This document shows positions 1 to 7,434 of a stretch of 40,076 nt of DNA, one piece after another (the stretch's first letter is position 1; every line of letters starts with the position of its first letter). The notes under the pieces were generated by a model, which saw nothing but the letters and a program-made list of their open reading frames with translations, was not told the DNA's origin and searched no databases. The position numbers were made by a program, and so were the translations under genes. Location of the stretch: positions 26,667 through 66,742 of the forward strand of contig NZ_LAHA01000001.1 of assembly GCF_002608075.1 (NCBI RefSeq), given 5' to 3'. This DNA comes from Nostoc linckia z4 (GTDB lineage: Bacteria; Cyanobacteriota; Cyanobacteriia; Cyanobacteriales; Nostocaceae).

Positions 1-2
1 GT

Positions 3-248
3 CATAAAAATGATTTACTGAATTTGAGTATCCGTGAGTGGATCTGTTCAAGTTGCCAAACAACCCACGACAGAGATGAAAATGCCTCGCGGAACTTAAG
101 AGCAGAAGGGATAAGAATACTGTCAACAAATACTGTGGGACACACAGAAATTCAAGCTTGTGGAGAAGCAGTAAGACTCGTTGGTACTTGTACCAAAAAG
201 CGTGTTTCTGAGAAGCAAGAATCTCCCGCTACACCGCTTTGCGGTTAG
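3..248 (+). CDS. tnpB: TnpB (IS200/IS605-type) C-terminal fragment, cut by the window edge
   Basis: The reading frame is open from the first in-frame codon of the window, so only the last 81 codons are seen and the true start lies upstream. Visible features are the second Cys pair of the zinc finger (WICSSC) and the HDRDENASRNL motif. That motif carries the last RuvC-type catalytic Asp of TnpB RNA-guided nucleases. The tail GHTEIQACGEAVR is typical of cyanobacterial TnpB proteins. The stop TAG (246-248) lies inside the right-end hairpin of the element. TnpB nucleases use a guide RNA made from the 3' end of their own gene and cut empty donor sites. Family assignment is firm. Whether the missing N-terminal part is intact cannot be judged. 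Confidence 0.88.
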   Translation, partial: HKNDLLNLSIREWICSSCQTTHDRDENASRNLRAEGIRILSTNTVGHTEIQACGEAVRLVGTCTKKRVSEKQESPATPLCG

Positions 249-262
249 CGGGGGAGTGTCAA
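120..262 (+). ncRNA. Candidate reRNA/omegaRNA scaffold of TnpB
   Basis: In studied IS200/IS605 elements the guide RNA overlaps the 3' end of tnpB, ends at the right end of the element, and uses the next ~16-20 flanking bases as guide. Here the right-end hairpin (225-252) would be the last scaffold hairpin and the guide would begin near 262-264, inside hicA. No promoter or processing site is visible. The 5' limit is a guess; the assignment rests on family knowledge and position. Confidence 0.35.
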
Positions 263-464
263 GAAATCAGTTTCTGGTAAAGGCTTATGTAAAATTGTTG
301 AACGGTATGGCTGGAATCTGAAACGGATTACTGGCAGTCACCATATTTATGCAAAGGAAGGTGTTATTCTCTCTATTCCTGTTCATGGTAATCGTGATTT
401 ACCGATTGGAACACTTAAAGGACTGCTTAAAGATGCAGGTCTTAGCGAAGAAGACATAGACTAA
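261..464 (+). pseudogene. hicA: hicA mRNA-interferase toxin, start codon lost at an IS junction
   Basis: From the element boundary the frame reads KKSVSGKGLCKIVERYGW, then LKRITGSHHIYAKEG, IPVHGN and GTLKGLLKDAGLSEED before TAA at 462-464. This is nearly a whole HicA protein (family about 60-75 residues), with the GSHH motif (catalytic His at about 339-344) and the C-terminal PVHG...L motifs. HicA toxins are double-stranded-RNA-binding-fold mRNA interferases normally neutralised by HicB. No ATG, GTG or TTG occurs in this frame between 249 and the stop, so only the initiator region is missing. The frame is the same as tnpB, separated only by its TAG codon. No hicB follows; it may lie upstream of the window. 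I infer the IS landed at or just after the start codon. Confidence 0.85.
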
Positions 465-490
465 CAACGATTGATTGAAAATTACTTAAT

Positions 491-517
491 TAGCCCGAAA
501 TTTTTAGTTTCGGGCTA
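491..517. terminator. Bidirectional hairpin between hicA remnant and EF-G-like gene
   Basis: TAGCCCGAAA (491-500) and TTTCGGGCTA (508-517) are perfect 10-bp arms around a TTTTTAG loop. It sits between two convergent genes, 27 bp after the hicA stop and 46 bp after the GTPase stop on the other strand. Only short T-rich tracts follow, so efficiency is uncertain. Confidence 0.65.
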
Positions 518-563
518 TGGTTGATTTTAGATGAATTAAAAATCCAAAATCTAAAATCTAAAA

Positions 564-2612
564 TTACTTGCCGTTGCCGTTATTACCATTGCCATTGGTA
601 GCTAGGACGCGTTCGGCGAGTTTATCGGGAACTTCTTGCAAATGGTCATAGACCCAGTGGAAGGAACCAACGCCTAAGGTGAGCGATCGCAACTCTACAA
701 TAAAATTCTGCATCTCTGCTTGTGGCAAGTATGCAACTACTTTATCCCAGCCTTGCCAATCGCTTCTGCCTTCGTAGCCTAAGATTTGTCCCCGTCTCCC
801 ACTGAGTAGTTGCAACACTTTGGAGGTGAATTCGCTTGGTGTTGTCACTTCTACATGCAAAATTGGTTCTAATAGCGTGGGTTGTGCTTGGGGTATGCCT
901 GTTTGCATAGCTAAGCGGGCGGCTTGTTTAAAGGCTTGTTCGGAACTATCCACGGTGTGGTAGGAACCGTTGGTTAAAGTTACCGCTACATCCACTACAG
1001 GGAAGCCCAGAGGCCCGTGTGCCAGAAATTCCCGCACGCCCATTTCTACGCCAGGGATGTACTGTCTCGGAACGACACCACCGACGATGGTTTCATTAAA
1101 GTTAAATCCTTCGCCCCGTGGTAGGGGTTTGATTTCTAGGAAAACATCACCAAATTGACCGTGACCGCCACTTTGATGTTTGTACCGTCCGTGAACTGAA
1201 GCCACCGTTTTGCGGATGGTTTCTTTGTAAGGAACTTGCGGTAAGTGGGTTGTCATGGGCAAGTTATATTTGCGGCGCAGTCTATCCAAGGCGACTTGCA
1301 AATGAATTTCGCCTTGACCCCAAAGGATTACTTCGTGGGTGTCGCCGTGTTGTTCCCAAGCCAGGGAACAGTCTTCTTCTAAGAGTTTAGTAATGGCTGC
1401 ACTGAGTTTAACTTCATCGTTGCGCTTTTCGGGTGTAATGGCGAGGGCATACACAGGTTCCAACTGTTCAGCTTTGGGTAATTGCATTGCTGAAGGTTGT
1501 TCTGTGGAAATTGTATCCCCGGTCTTGATTCCTTCTAAGCGACTCAAGGCAACAATTTCACCAGCAGCAACTTCGTTCACTAATTGCTGTTGTTGTCCCA
1601 TGAGGCGATAAATTCCACCGGTGCGAACGCCATTGAGGACAACACCATCGGTTAATTTACCCCGCCAAACGCGCACCAGAGAAAGTTTGCCACCTTGGGG
1701 AGTGTAGAAAGTTTTGAGTACCTGCGCGATGGGAGTATCGCCTTTGATATTTTTTAAGCGGCGTTCTGCTGCGGTTTCTGGTTCGGGGGCTTCCCGTAAC
1801 AAAGCTTCTATTAAAGGTCTAACACCATAATCTTGTTCTGCCACACCAAAGAAAACCGGGACTACTAAATCTGCCCCTAATTCCATTTTTAAATCTTTGA
1901 GGATTTCTTCTTGGGGTGGTTCGATATCTTCTAACAGTTCTTCGAGTAAGTGGTCGTCAAAGTTTGCTAGGGCTTCGAGCATTTGGGCCCGTGCGATATG
2001 TTCTTCTTCTTTTAAATTTTCGGGGAAGGGGATGGGGTCAGCGGGTGCGCCGGGATGATATTGATATGCTTGTTCGCTCACCATGTCGATGAAGCCGGTG
2101 AGTTGTTCCCCTTGCATGATGGGATATTGATGCGCTACTAGGGGACGGCTGGATACTGCTTTCAGGGCGTTTAATGTTTCTAAAACATGGATATTTGCCC
2201 GATCCATTTTGTTGACGAAAACTATGTGGGGAATTTCCCAATCGTCAAGGAATTTAAATAAAGGGGCGAGGGTGAGGACTCGATCGCGTATCGGTTCGCA
2301 AACTACAATTGCGGCATCAACTCCGATTAAAGCATTGTATGTTTCTTGGGCAAATTCTACACTTCCGGGACAATCAACAAAAGTGAAGCGAGTACCGTTA
2401 TACTCAGTGCTAGCAGCGCTGACTTCTACACTCATGTGGCGATCGCGGGACTCGGCAGCACTATCTCCTACTGTGTTGCTGTCTTTAACATTTCCTTTGC
2501 GAGAAATCGCCCCTGTAACAAATAACAAACTTTCTAGTAAAGTTGTTTTTCCACTTAAATAAGGCCCAACAATTGCAACATTCCGCGAACCCGATTTTAC
2601 TTTTTCGTTCAT
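564..2612 (-). CDS. EF-G-like translational GTPase (EF-G paralogue)
   Basis: Start ATG at 2612 is chosen because GGGAGG precedes it by 4 bases; an upstream in-frame start at 2648 lacks this. The 682-aa protein has the EF-G layout: GTPase domain with G1 GPYLSGKT (residues 16-23), G3 DCPG and G4 NKMD, then domain II and the C-terminal EF-G domains (GGVVPRQYIPGVEMGVREF and the later LSGRRGQILGYEG motif). Canonical fusA has GHIDAGKTT in G1, and its switch I RGIT becomes RHMS here. That fits the divergent EF-G-like paralogues of bacteria rather than the main elongation factor. A low-complexity Asn/Gly tail ends the protein. It stands alone, convergent with hicA. Its exact role on the ribosome is not established from sequence. 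Confidence 0.87.
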   Translation of the reverse strand: MNEKVKSGSRNVAIVGPYLSGKTTLLESLLFVTGAISRKGNVKDSNTVGDSAAESRDRHMSVEVSAASTEYNGTRFTFVDCPGSVEFAQETYNALIGVDAAIVVCEPIRDRVLTLAPLFKFLDDWEIPHIVFVNKMDRANIHVLETLNALKAVSSRPLVAHQYPIMQGEQLTGFIDMVSEQAYQYHPGAPADPIPFPENLKEEEHIARAQMLEALANFDDHLLEELLEDIEPPQEEILKDLKMELGADLVVPVFFGVAEQDYGVRPLIEALLREAPEPETAAERRLKNIKGDTPIAQVLKTFYTPQGGKLSLVRVWRGKLTDGVVLNGVRTGGIYRLMGQQQQLVNEVAAGEIVALSRLEGIKTGDTISTEQPSAMQLPKAEQLEPVYALAITPEKRNDEVKLSAAITKLLEEDCSLAWEQHGDTHEVILWGQGEIHLQVALDRLRRKYNLPMTTHLPQVPYKETIRKTVASVHGRYKHQSGGHGQFGDVFLEIKPLPRGEGFNFNETIVGGVVPRQYIPGVEMGVREFLAHGPLGFPVVDVAVTLTNGSYHTVDSSEQAFKQAARLAMQTGIPQAQPTLLEPILHVEVTTPSEFTSKVLQLLSGRRGQILGYEGRSDWQGWDKVVAYLPQAEMQNFIVELRSLTLGVGSFHWVYDHLQEVPDKLAERVLATNGNGNNGNGK

Positions 2613-3090
2613 AAAACCTCCCTTGCGGTAATTCATTACCAACCGCATTACGCTATCTTTATCAGGGATAAAAAATGGTTTTCTGGAGTCAATCGATTTT
2701 GGATTTTAAATTTTAGACTTCGACTCCGCTCAGTCGAACGATTTTGCATTTACCCGACCACTCTGGGTAGGGGCTTGAGGATTTTTAATTTGGAATTTGT
2801 TCCGCCCATGTTAGCGAAGTGCGACGCAGCCTGGGGGAGACATGAACCGAAATCATCTAAAATCTCAAATCTTAAATTGGCGCAGTCAAAATTACCCCTT
2901 CTTTAATTTGTTATTATCCTACCTTTAATCGATATTTAAAAAAATTGTAGCCTGTCGTAAGATTTAGCTTAAGAAAAGTTAAGCTAAACAAAGTTCAATA
3001 GGTAATCAAAAAGTTTTGTAAAAAACTTTAGCATTCCCCAAACTTTTTGTTAAGTAAACTAACTGAAAATTGTTGCGATTTAGAAAATCT
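2613..3090. other. Divergent spacer with repeats and an operator-like dyad
   Basis: This spacer lies between the divergent EF-G-like and TPR genes. It holds CTTCGACTCCGCTCAG at 2718-2733, an exact copy of one arm of the palindrome at 35039-35078, and AAATCTA-type heptamers around 2850-2880. A perfect dyad, TTTAGCTTAA (2963-2972) with TTAAGCTAAA (2979-2988), lies about 100 bp upstream of the TPR start and could be an operator or a UTR hairpin. No gene was recognised. Confidence 0.5.
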
Positions 3091-4098
3091 ATGAAATTAT
3101 CACTTGATAAATATGGCATAACAACTTTAGTCAGTTTGATATTAGTAGGTAGCGTCCCCTCTCCCTCATTTCCCTCATCCCTCTTATCTTTGCCTCCCCA
3201 CGTCCCCGCATCCCCGCGTCCCCGCATCCCCACGTCCCCGCGTCCCCACGTCCCCGCGTCCCCGCGTCCCCGCATCCCCTCATTTCCCTCAAACCTGGCA
3301 CAATCTAACACTCAAAGTGCTATGGACTGGTTAAACCAAGGCTTACAAGCAATTCAGGCGGGAAGAGTGCAAGATGCCATCGCCGCCTTTAAACAAGCAA
3401 GTCAATTAGATCCCACATTAGCCGCCGCACATTACAACTTAGGGCTAGCATTACGACAAATAGGACAATTACAACCCTCTGCGGACGCATTTTATCGAGC
3501 GACGCAAGCCGATCCGAAATTTGCTCCGGCTTTCGCTAATTTAGGCGGTGCGTTGTTAGAAGGGAATAATTTAGAGTTAGCTAACGATTACTTGCTACGC
3601 GCCTTAGAACTCGATCCCAAACTAGGATTTGCTCACTATAACTTGGGCTTACTACGAGAACAGCGACGAGATTGCGATCGGGCGATCGCATCTTTTAAAA
3701 AAGCCATAGAATATAGCAAAAATGCCCCAGAACCTTATTATCATATTGGCATGTGTTATCTACAGCAAAATCAGAGCGATCGAGCTAAAGAAGCCTTTAA
3801 TCAAGCAATAAAAATTAATCCTAAATATCCAGAAGCTCATTATAATATTGGTTCAATTTTATTTAATCAACGTAAATTACAAGAAGCTTTAGAAGCTTTT
3901 AGAAAATCAGCCGAAGCTAACTCTAACTATCCCAATGCTTATTATGGTGCTGGGTTAGTTTTTATGCAGTTACAACAATATAATGATGCCGTACAAGTCT
4001 TACAATTTGCCAGAGATTTATACAATGCTCAGGGAAATTATCAATGGGCAAAAAACACCGAACAATTGTTACAACAAGCACAAAATTTAATTCGATAA
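3091..4098 (+). CDS. Secreted or periplasmic TPR-repeat protein
   Basis: The ATG at 3091 is preferred over an upstream TTG. The 335-aa protein begins with a signal-peptide-like stretch (MKLSLDKYGITTLVSLILVG). A Pro/Ser/Arg-rich segment from an 8-bp DNA repeat follows, then about seven tandem 34-residue tetratricopeptide repeats from about residue 70 to 300, with consensus AxYNLGxxxxxxxxxxxAxxxFxxAxxxxP. TPR arrays are protein-binding scaffolds, so a specific partner cannot be named. The sequence NLAQSNTQ after the repeat looks like the original signal-peptide cleavage region, so I infer that the repeat split the signal peptide. It is followed by heptamer arrays. Confidence 0.85.
   Translation: MKLSLDKYGITTLVSLILVGSVPSPSFPSSLLSLPPHVPASPRPRIPTSPRPHVPASPRPRIPSFPSNLAQSNTQSAMDWLNQGLQAIQAGRVQDAIAAFKQASQLDPTLAAAHYNLGLALRQIGQLQPSADAFYRATQADPKFAPAFANLGGALLEGNNLELANDYLLRALELDPKLGFAHYNLGLLREQRRDCDRAIASFKKAIEYSKNAPEPYYHIGMCYLQQNQSDRAKEAFNQAIKINPKYPEAHYNIGSILFNQRKLQEALEAFRKSAEANSNYPNAYYGAGLVFMQLQQYNDAVQVLQFARDLYNAQGNYQWAKNTEQLLQQAQNLIR
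3195..3282 (+). repeat. In-frame 8-bp minisatellite inside the TPR gene
   Basis: Eleven consecutive octamers of the form TCCCCRCR (TCCCCACG, TCCCCGCA, TCCCCGCG; the last is TCCCCTCA) run without interruption. Because 8 is not a multiple of 3, the translated repeat has an 8-residue period (VPASPRPR, IPTSPRPH). The unit has no stop in any frame on either strand. Gain or loss of one or two units would frameshift the TPR gene. Confidence 0.95.
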
Positions 4099-4117
4099 AT
4101 AGTAAATAGTGAACAGA

Positions 4118-4307
4118 AGAATTCAGAATTCAGAATTCAGAATAAAAAAACCTTGATGTTAGGGTTTGAGACTTTCCTCAAAATTCGGTATAAGAGTTTA
4201 AGGGTCAGAATATGTGATAAGTCAATATACTAATCCTACTAGATTCCTGATGAATTCTGAGTTCTGAATTCTGACTCCTGAATTCTGAATTCTGAGTTCT
4301 GAATTCT
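4118..4307. repeat. Inverted heptamer arrays (AGAATTC / GAATTCT)
   Basis: Four AGAATTC-type heptamers (4118-4145) are answered by eight inverted heptamers GAATTCT, GAGTTCT and GACTCCT (4252-4307) across about 105 bp. The arms can pair into a long hairpin. The array lies between the TPR gene and the PsiE-like gene and belongs to the same family as 12962-13073 and 8391-8419. Confidence 0.85.
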
Positions 4308-4376
4308 GCTGTAACATAAAATTATGGGTTGACTCGCTGGTGTTGTCTGAAGTTGTCCTAACTGGAATGAAACGTA

Positions 4377-4925
4377 ATGCAAAAGCGCCTGAAGAGTCGA
4401 TTTTTATTTTGCGATCGCTGGCTAGATCGCCATTCAATTGTTCGCAACATGGAAGCCTTTCAAGACTTAATTGTGATTGTCTTGTGTTTGGGTTTATTCG
4501 CCGTTATGCTCATTCAATTGTGGGGGATAGGTGTTGCCCTCACGCAGCCACTAGACTATAAACATGTGACTGCAAAAATACTATTTGTGTTAATTTTAGT
4601 CGAGTTATTTCGACTATTAATGGTCTATTTGCAAGAACATAGTATTTCTGTAGGAGTCGCAGTTGAGGTAACAATTGTTTCTGTTCTCCGAGAAATTGTA
4701 GTTCACGGGGTCTTAGAGATTTCTTCTTTTCAAACGGCTGCAATTTGTGGCTTATTGTTTATTCTGGGTGGCCTATTAATAGTCTGTGCTAAAACGCCAC
4801 ACATGGATTGTATAAGCGCTAACACTAAATTGTGTCCTATTGTTTATAAAGGAGGTAGGGAACGCCCAAAGGATCTGCAATTTCAGTATTCACGTCAATG
4901 TGAAGAAAACCAACCTCTCGCATAA
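4377..4925 (+). CDS. PsiE-like integral membrane protein
   Basis: A 182-aa protein with about four hydrophobic segments: residues about 28-50 (LIVIVLCLGLFAVMLIQLWG), 63-85, 93-115 and 120-137. The conserved stretch ELFRLLMVYLQEH followed by REIVVHGV is characteristic of the PsiE (phosphate-starvation-inducible E) family. Family members are small inner-membrane proteins of unknown biochemical function; phosphate-starvation control is known in E. coli and is not shown here. The soluble C-terminal extension of about 45 residues (from CAKTPHMDC) is beyond the usual family core. The ATG at 4377 lacks a clear Shine-Dalgarno, so the true start could be the internal Met at about 4449. Confidence 0.75.
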   Translation: MQKRLKSRFLFCDRWLDRHSIVRNMEAFQDLIVIVLCLGLFAVMLIQLWGIGVALTQPLDYKHVTAKILFVLILVELFRLLMVYLQEHSISVGVAVEVTIVSVLREIVVHGVLEISSFQTAAICGLLFILGGLLIVCAKTPHMDCISANTKLCPIVYKGGRERPKDLQFQYSRQCEENQPLA

Positions 4926-4976
4926 ATTCCTATCAAAAACAGGAGTGGGAGAAAAGTAAATTTAAAGATAAAAGAT

Positions 4977-5005
4977 AAAAGTAATAAAGGTATCTTTTTA
5001 CTTTT
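4977..5005 (+). terminator. Weak hairpin after the PsiE-like gene
   Basis: AAAAGTAA (4977-4984) can pair with TTACTTTT (4998-5005), about 50 bp after the stop. The stem is AT-only apart from one GC pair, so this is a tentative terminator. Confidence 0.3.
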
Positions 5006-5074
5006 TAATCTCCCCGCTCCTTTGCTTGAGGCTACGGCTGATACCATTTTTTTATGAGGCTGCGCCAAATCAGA

Positions 5075-5620
5075 TTATTCAAAATTGAATTGGTTTAAAT
5101 ATTTATTTAAATTTTCTTTATCTAAAGATTCAGTTATAATTTTGTTGATTCCAATTAATTGACTCAAAATTAAAATTGCTGCTTTGTGGTAATCATCACC
5201 TCCATTTGATGCTGAATAATACGTCAAAACATAAGAAATAATATTATTTTCAAAAAAATCAATAGCAGTTTTTAATACACAACCCTCGGTATCAATTCCA
5301 CAAATAAATACTGTCTGAATATTTCTTGTTTGAAGAAATCTTAAAGTTTCTTCATTGCAAGCAGTATAAACAGTTTTGTCAAAAACTATCTTAGCAAATG
5401 GTTCAATATCGTCAACAATTTTTTGTTCTGTTTCAGAAAAAAGTTGATGCCAATTTAAATATTTTACATAAGGACTATCGGTGGTATTTATAAATCTACT
5501 GAATATAACATTGTCGAATATATTTTGTTTTAGTAAAAACTTAATTTTCTGTACAACATCACTGGTATTTTGAGTTATAAATCCATTTTGAATATCAACG
5601 ATAAATAGGCAACAATTCAT
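5075..5620 (-). CDS. Isochorismatase-like cysteine hydrolase
   Basis: The ATG at 5620 is chosen; the frame extends to a TTG at 5632 that is less likely. The 181-aa protein has the isochorismatase-like catalytic triad: Asp in LFIVDIQNGF near the N-terminus, Lys in FDKTVYTA, and Cys in CGIDTEGCVLKTA preceded by the usual hydrophobic strand. These enzymes hydrolyse isochorismate, nicotinamide or related amides and ethers, and the substrate cannot be told from sequence. The gene is visibly more AT-rich than its neighbours, with many TTT/AAA codons, which may indicate recent acquisition. It stands alone between plus-strand genes. Confidence 0.83.
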   Translation of the reverse strand: MNCCLFIVDIQNGFITQNTSDVVQKIKFLLKQNIFDNVIFSRFINTTDSPYVKYLNWHQLFSETEQKIVDDIEPFAKIVFDKTVYTACNEETLRFLQTRNIQTVFICGIDTEGCVLKTAIDFFENNIISYVLTYYSASNGGDDYHKAAILILSQLIGINKIITESLDKENLNKYLNQFNFE

Positions 5621-5791
5621 GATGTTTCTCAAATAATAACAATTACAAAATCAAGAACTGACTAGTTATTTGGTACATTACCGACCCTTGCAAGGTACTT
5701 CCGACGTATTGAACTATACCCTTTTTGGAAGATGAATTACTCTCTAAGGCTCAGTATAAGTGAATTAGAAATCTTAGAAGAGGTTCAAATA

Positions 5792-6037
5792 ATGACTACT
5801 AATAGAGGTAACGGACAGTCTCAAGAACCAATTAGCAACTTGGAGTATGATTTTGTCACCGTGTTGCACAACAAGGCTGAAGCTGTTAAAGCTTATGAAA
5901 CTTACATTAAAGATGCACAAGAAGTGGGTTCCCAGCCATGTGTAGAGTTGTTCCAGAAATTGCGGCAATCTGATATTGAGCAAGCCAAAGAAATTCGTCA
6001 CCATCTACAAGAAGTGCTGCAACACGGTAAGATGTAA
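5792..6037 (+). CDS. Small helical hypothetical protein
   Basis: Start ATG at 5792 is preceded by AGAGGT at about 5779-5784, a plausible ribosome site; the longer frame from 5732 is less likely. The 81-aa product begins MTTNRGNGQSQEP. The rest looks all-helical and charged (YDFVTVLHNKAEAVKAYETY, then QSDIEQAKEIRHHLQEVLQ), suggesting a two-helix bundle. No signal peptide or membrane segment is seen. I do not recognise a characterised family. Confidence 0.65.
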   Translation: MTTNRGNGQSQEPISNLEYDFVTVLHNKAEAVKAYETYIKDAQEVGSQPCVELFQKLRQSDIEQAKEIRHHLQEVLQHGKM

Positions 6038-6146
6038 CCTATTTTGATGCAACGGACAAGTCTCAAGCGGCTGAGTACTCTATGTCATTAGTGATATGCC
6101 GCTAGAGACTAATATTTAATACCAAAACAAAAACCATTCTCGCCAT

Positions 6147-6275
6147 TAGACCTCTTGCAATCAATTGCTTTTTGGACTCTTGTGGTCAAAGGGAATCATG
6201 TTAAAGAAGAAAGGGAAAATACCAAACCTTTCCCCCTTTTCCCTTCCCCTTTTCCCGACTTCTCTTAGAAGTCTA
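6147..6275 (+). repeat. MITE-like element, copy 1
   Basis: This 129-bp unit begins TAGACCTCTTGCA and ends TTCTCTTAGAAGTCTA, imperfect terminal inverted repeats starting TAGAC(C/T)TCT. Its middle is GGGAAAATACCAAACCTTTCCCCC. It shares ends, order and most internal sequence with 7291-7420. A TA at each end would fit insertion at TA, as in IS630/Tc1-type elements, which is an inference. No ORF is present. Confidence 0.7.
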
Positions 6276-6366
6276 TTATGACGAGGATGGTTACAGGCAA
6301 TTGGTTAAGCGATGTACAGAAAAGTGTTGCCAAAGGTAAAGCACCAAATTCAACAACAATGCACAA

Positions 6367-7179
6367 TCAGCCAGACTGATTTTCAGCTACTTGCTGTACT
6401 TGCTCAACTGTTAAATCAAGAGCCGTTGCTATTTGTTCCACACTTAAACCTAATAACAACAACCTTGGAACAGCTTCTAATTTAGCTTCCTGGCGGCCTT
6501 CTTGACGGCCTTCTTCCAAGCCGTCTTGTTTGATTGATTGATACATTCTTGTTTTCTTGAATTCCTCATCTATGCCCAACATTTTTTCTAACTCCTCTCG
6601 GCTTAATCGGGTAAATTTGTACAACAAGATGGTTTCTATCAATTCTACAATTTGCTTTTTGGTTGCTTCATCTGCCAGTTGCTGTCTTGCCTGCAAAATC
6701 AATTCTTTACCTTTGTCAATGGCTGTCTCTTCTTTCTCGATAATTAATTTGACGATCGCTATTTGCAATGAGTTGTCTGTTGTCCCTAATTCATCTAGAT
6801 AAATACATTGCACTTGTGGACTGTTTAGTAGCAACTCATAGGGCAAGCGATCGCTTGGATCTAAACTCCTTTGAGGATAGATAACTACAGCACGCCAATG
6901 ATTTACTGATTGGTTTTGGCGTAAATAAACAAAGATTTCTGCAAAGAAGCGTCTGTAAAAAACCGAGTCTAGTTGAAACTGAACTTCAACAAAGTATAGT
7001 GGTTGATCTATACTTTCATTTGTAGGAACAAACACCCCATCAATGCGAAAGGCAGTTTCTTTTACTTCCACAGAAACAAATTCATAGGCATTGACGTTAA
7101 CAGTTGTATCTCCAATTATAGCAAAAAATATGCTGGGAAAACTTTGAAATAAGCTATAAAATATTTTATCAGTTTGCAC
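6367..7179 (-). CDS. DUF2887 (Rpn-like PD-(D/E)XK) protein
   Basis: A 270-aa protein starting at GTG (7179). MQTDKIFYSLFQSFP, then RIDGVFVP and YFVEVQFQ, match the DUF2887 family, often annotated as Rpn recombination-promoting nuclease or putative transposase. The Asp of IDGVF and the Glu/Gln of EVQFQ form the PD-(D/E)XK-type catalytic core. After a helical middle (SREELEKMLGI), an EEGRQEGRQEA linker leads to a helix-turn-helix-like C-terminus (LSVEQIATALDLTVEQVQQV). Family members are abundant and recombine between paralogues in cyanobacteria; function is mostly untested. It is paralogous to 9744-10601 and lies between two similar MITE-like repeats. Confidence 0.82.
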   Translation of the reverse strand: MQTDKIFYSLFQSFPSIFFAIIGDTTVNVNAYEFVSVEVKETAFRIDGVFVPTNESIDQPLYFVEVQFQLDSVFYRRFFAEIFVYLRQNQSVNHWRAVVIYPQRSLDPSDRLPYELLLNSPQVQCIYLDELGTTDNSLQIAIVKLIIEKEETAIDKGKELILQARQQLADEATKKQIVELIETILLYKFTRLSREELEKMLGIDEEFKKTRMYQSIKQDGLEEGRQEGRQEAKLEAVPRLLLLGLSVEQIATALDLTVEQVQQVAENQSG

Positions 7180-7290
7180 TGGTATTTAGTTAACGTAAAA
7201 GTCTGTATTTAAAGTTTATCAACAAAAGCGATCGCCTTCTATTTCCACATAGAAAAAGCAGGTGGAATAACCAACTGCTTTCATTAAAAA

Positions 7291-7420
7291 TAGACCTTTT
7301 GCACAAGAGTGCTTTTTGTACTCTTGTGGGAAAAGGTATACATCTTTATTGGGAAAAGGGAAAATATCAAACCTTTCCCCCTTTCCCCTTTCCCTTTTCC
7401 CTACTTCTCTTAGAAGTCTA
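7291..7420 (+). repeat. MITE-like element, copy 2
   Basis: This 130-bp unit begins TAGACCTTTTGCAC and ends TTCTCTTAGAAGTCTA. It is in the same orientation as copy 1 and shares the inner ACTCTTGTGG and CAAACCTTTCCCCCTTT segments. It occupies the spacer between metF and the DUF2887 gene. Confidence 0.7.
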
Positions 7421-7434
7421 ATTTATTGCTGCCT

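Larger units (their letters stand above)
1..262 (+). mobile_element. Right end of an IS200/IS605-group element
   Basis: The segment ends the tnpB gene and carries a strong hairpin: 225-231 pairs with 246-252 and 233-237 with 241-245, with one bulged C at 232 and a TTT loop. Subterminal hairpins at both ends are the recognition sites of the single-strand transposases of this group, which make no terminal inverted repeats or target duplications. The outer boundary is placed at about 258-263 because a recognisable hicA reading frame begins right there. The left end and any tnpA are outside the window. The exact boundary base is inferred. Confidence 0.8.

Noticed and set aside
3006..3311. 101-aa minus-strand ORF rich in Gly/Arg/Asp
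   Set aside because: It is open only because the 8-bp repeat lacks stops on both strands. The plus-strand TPR gene explains the region.
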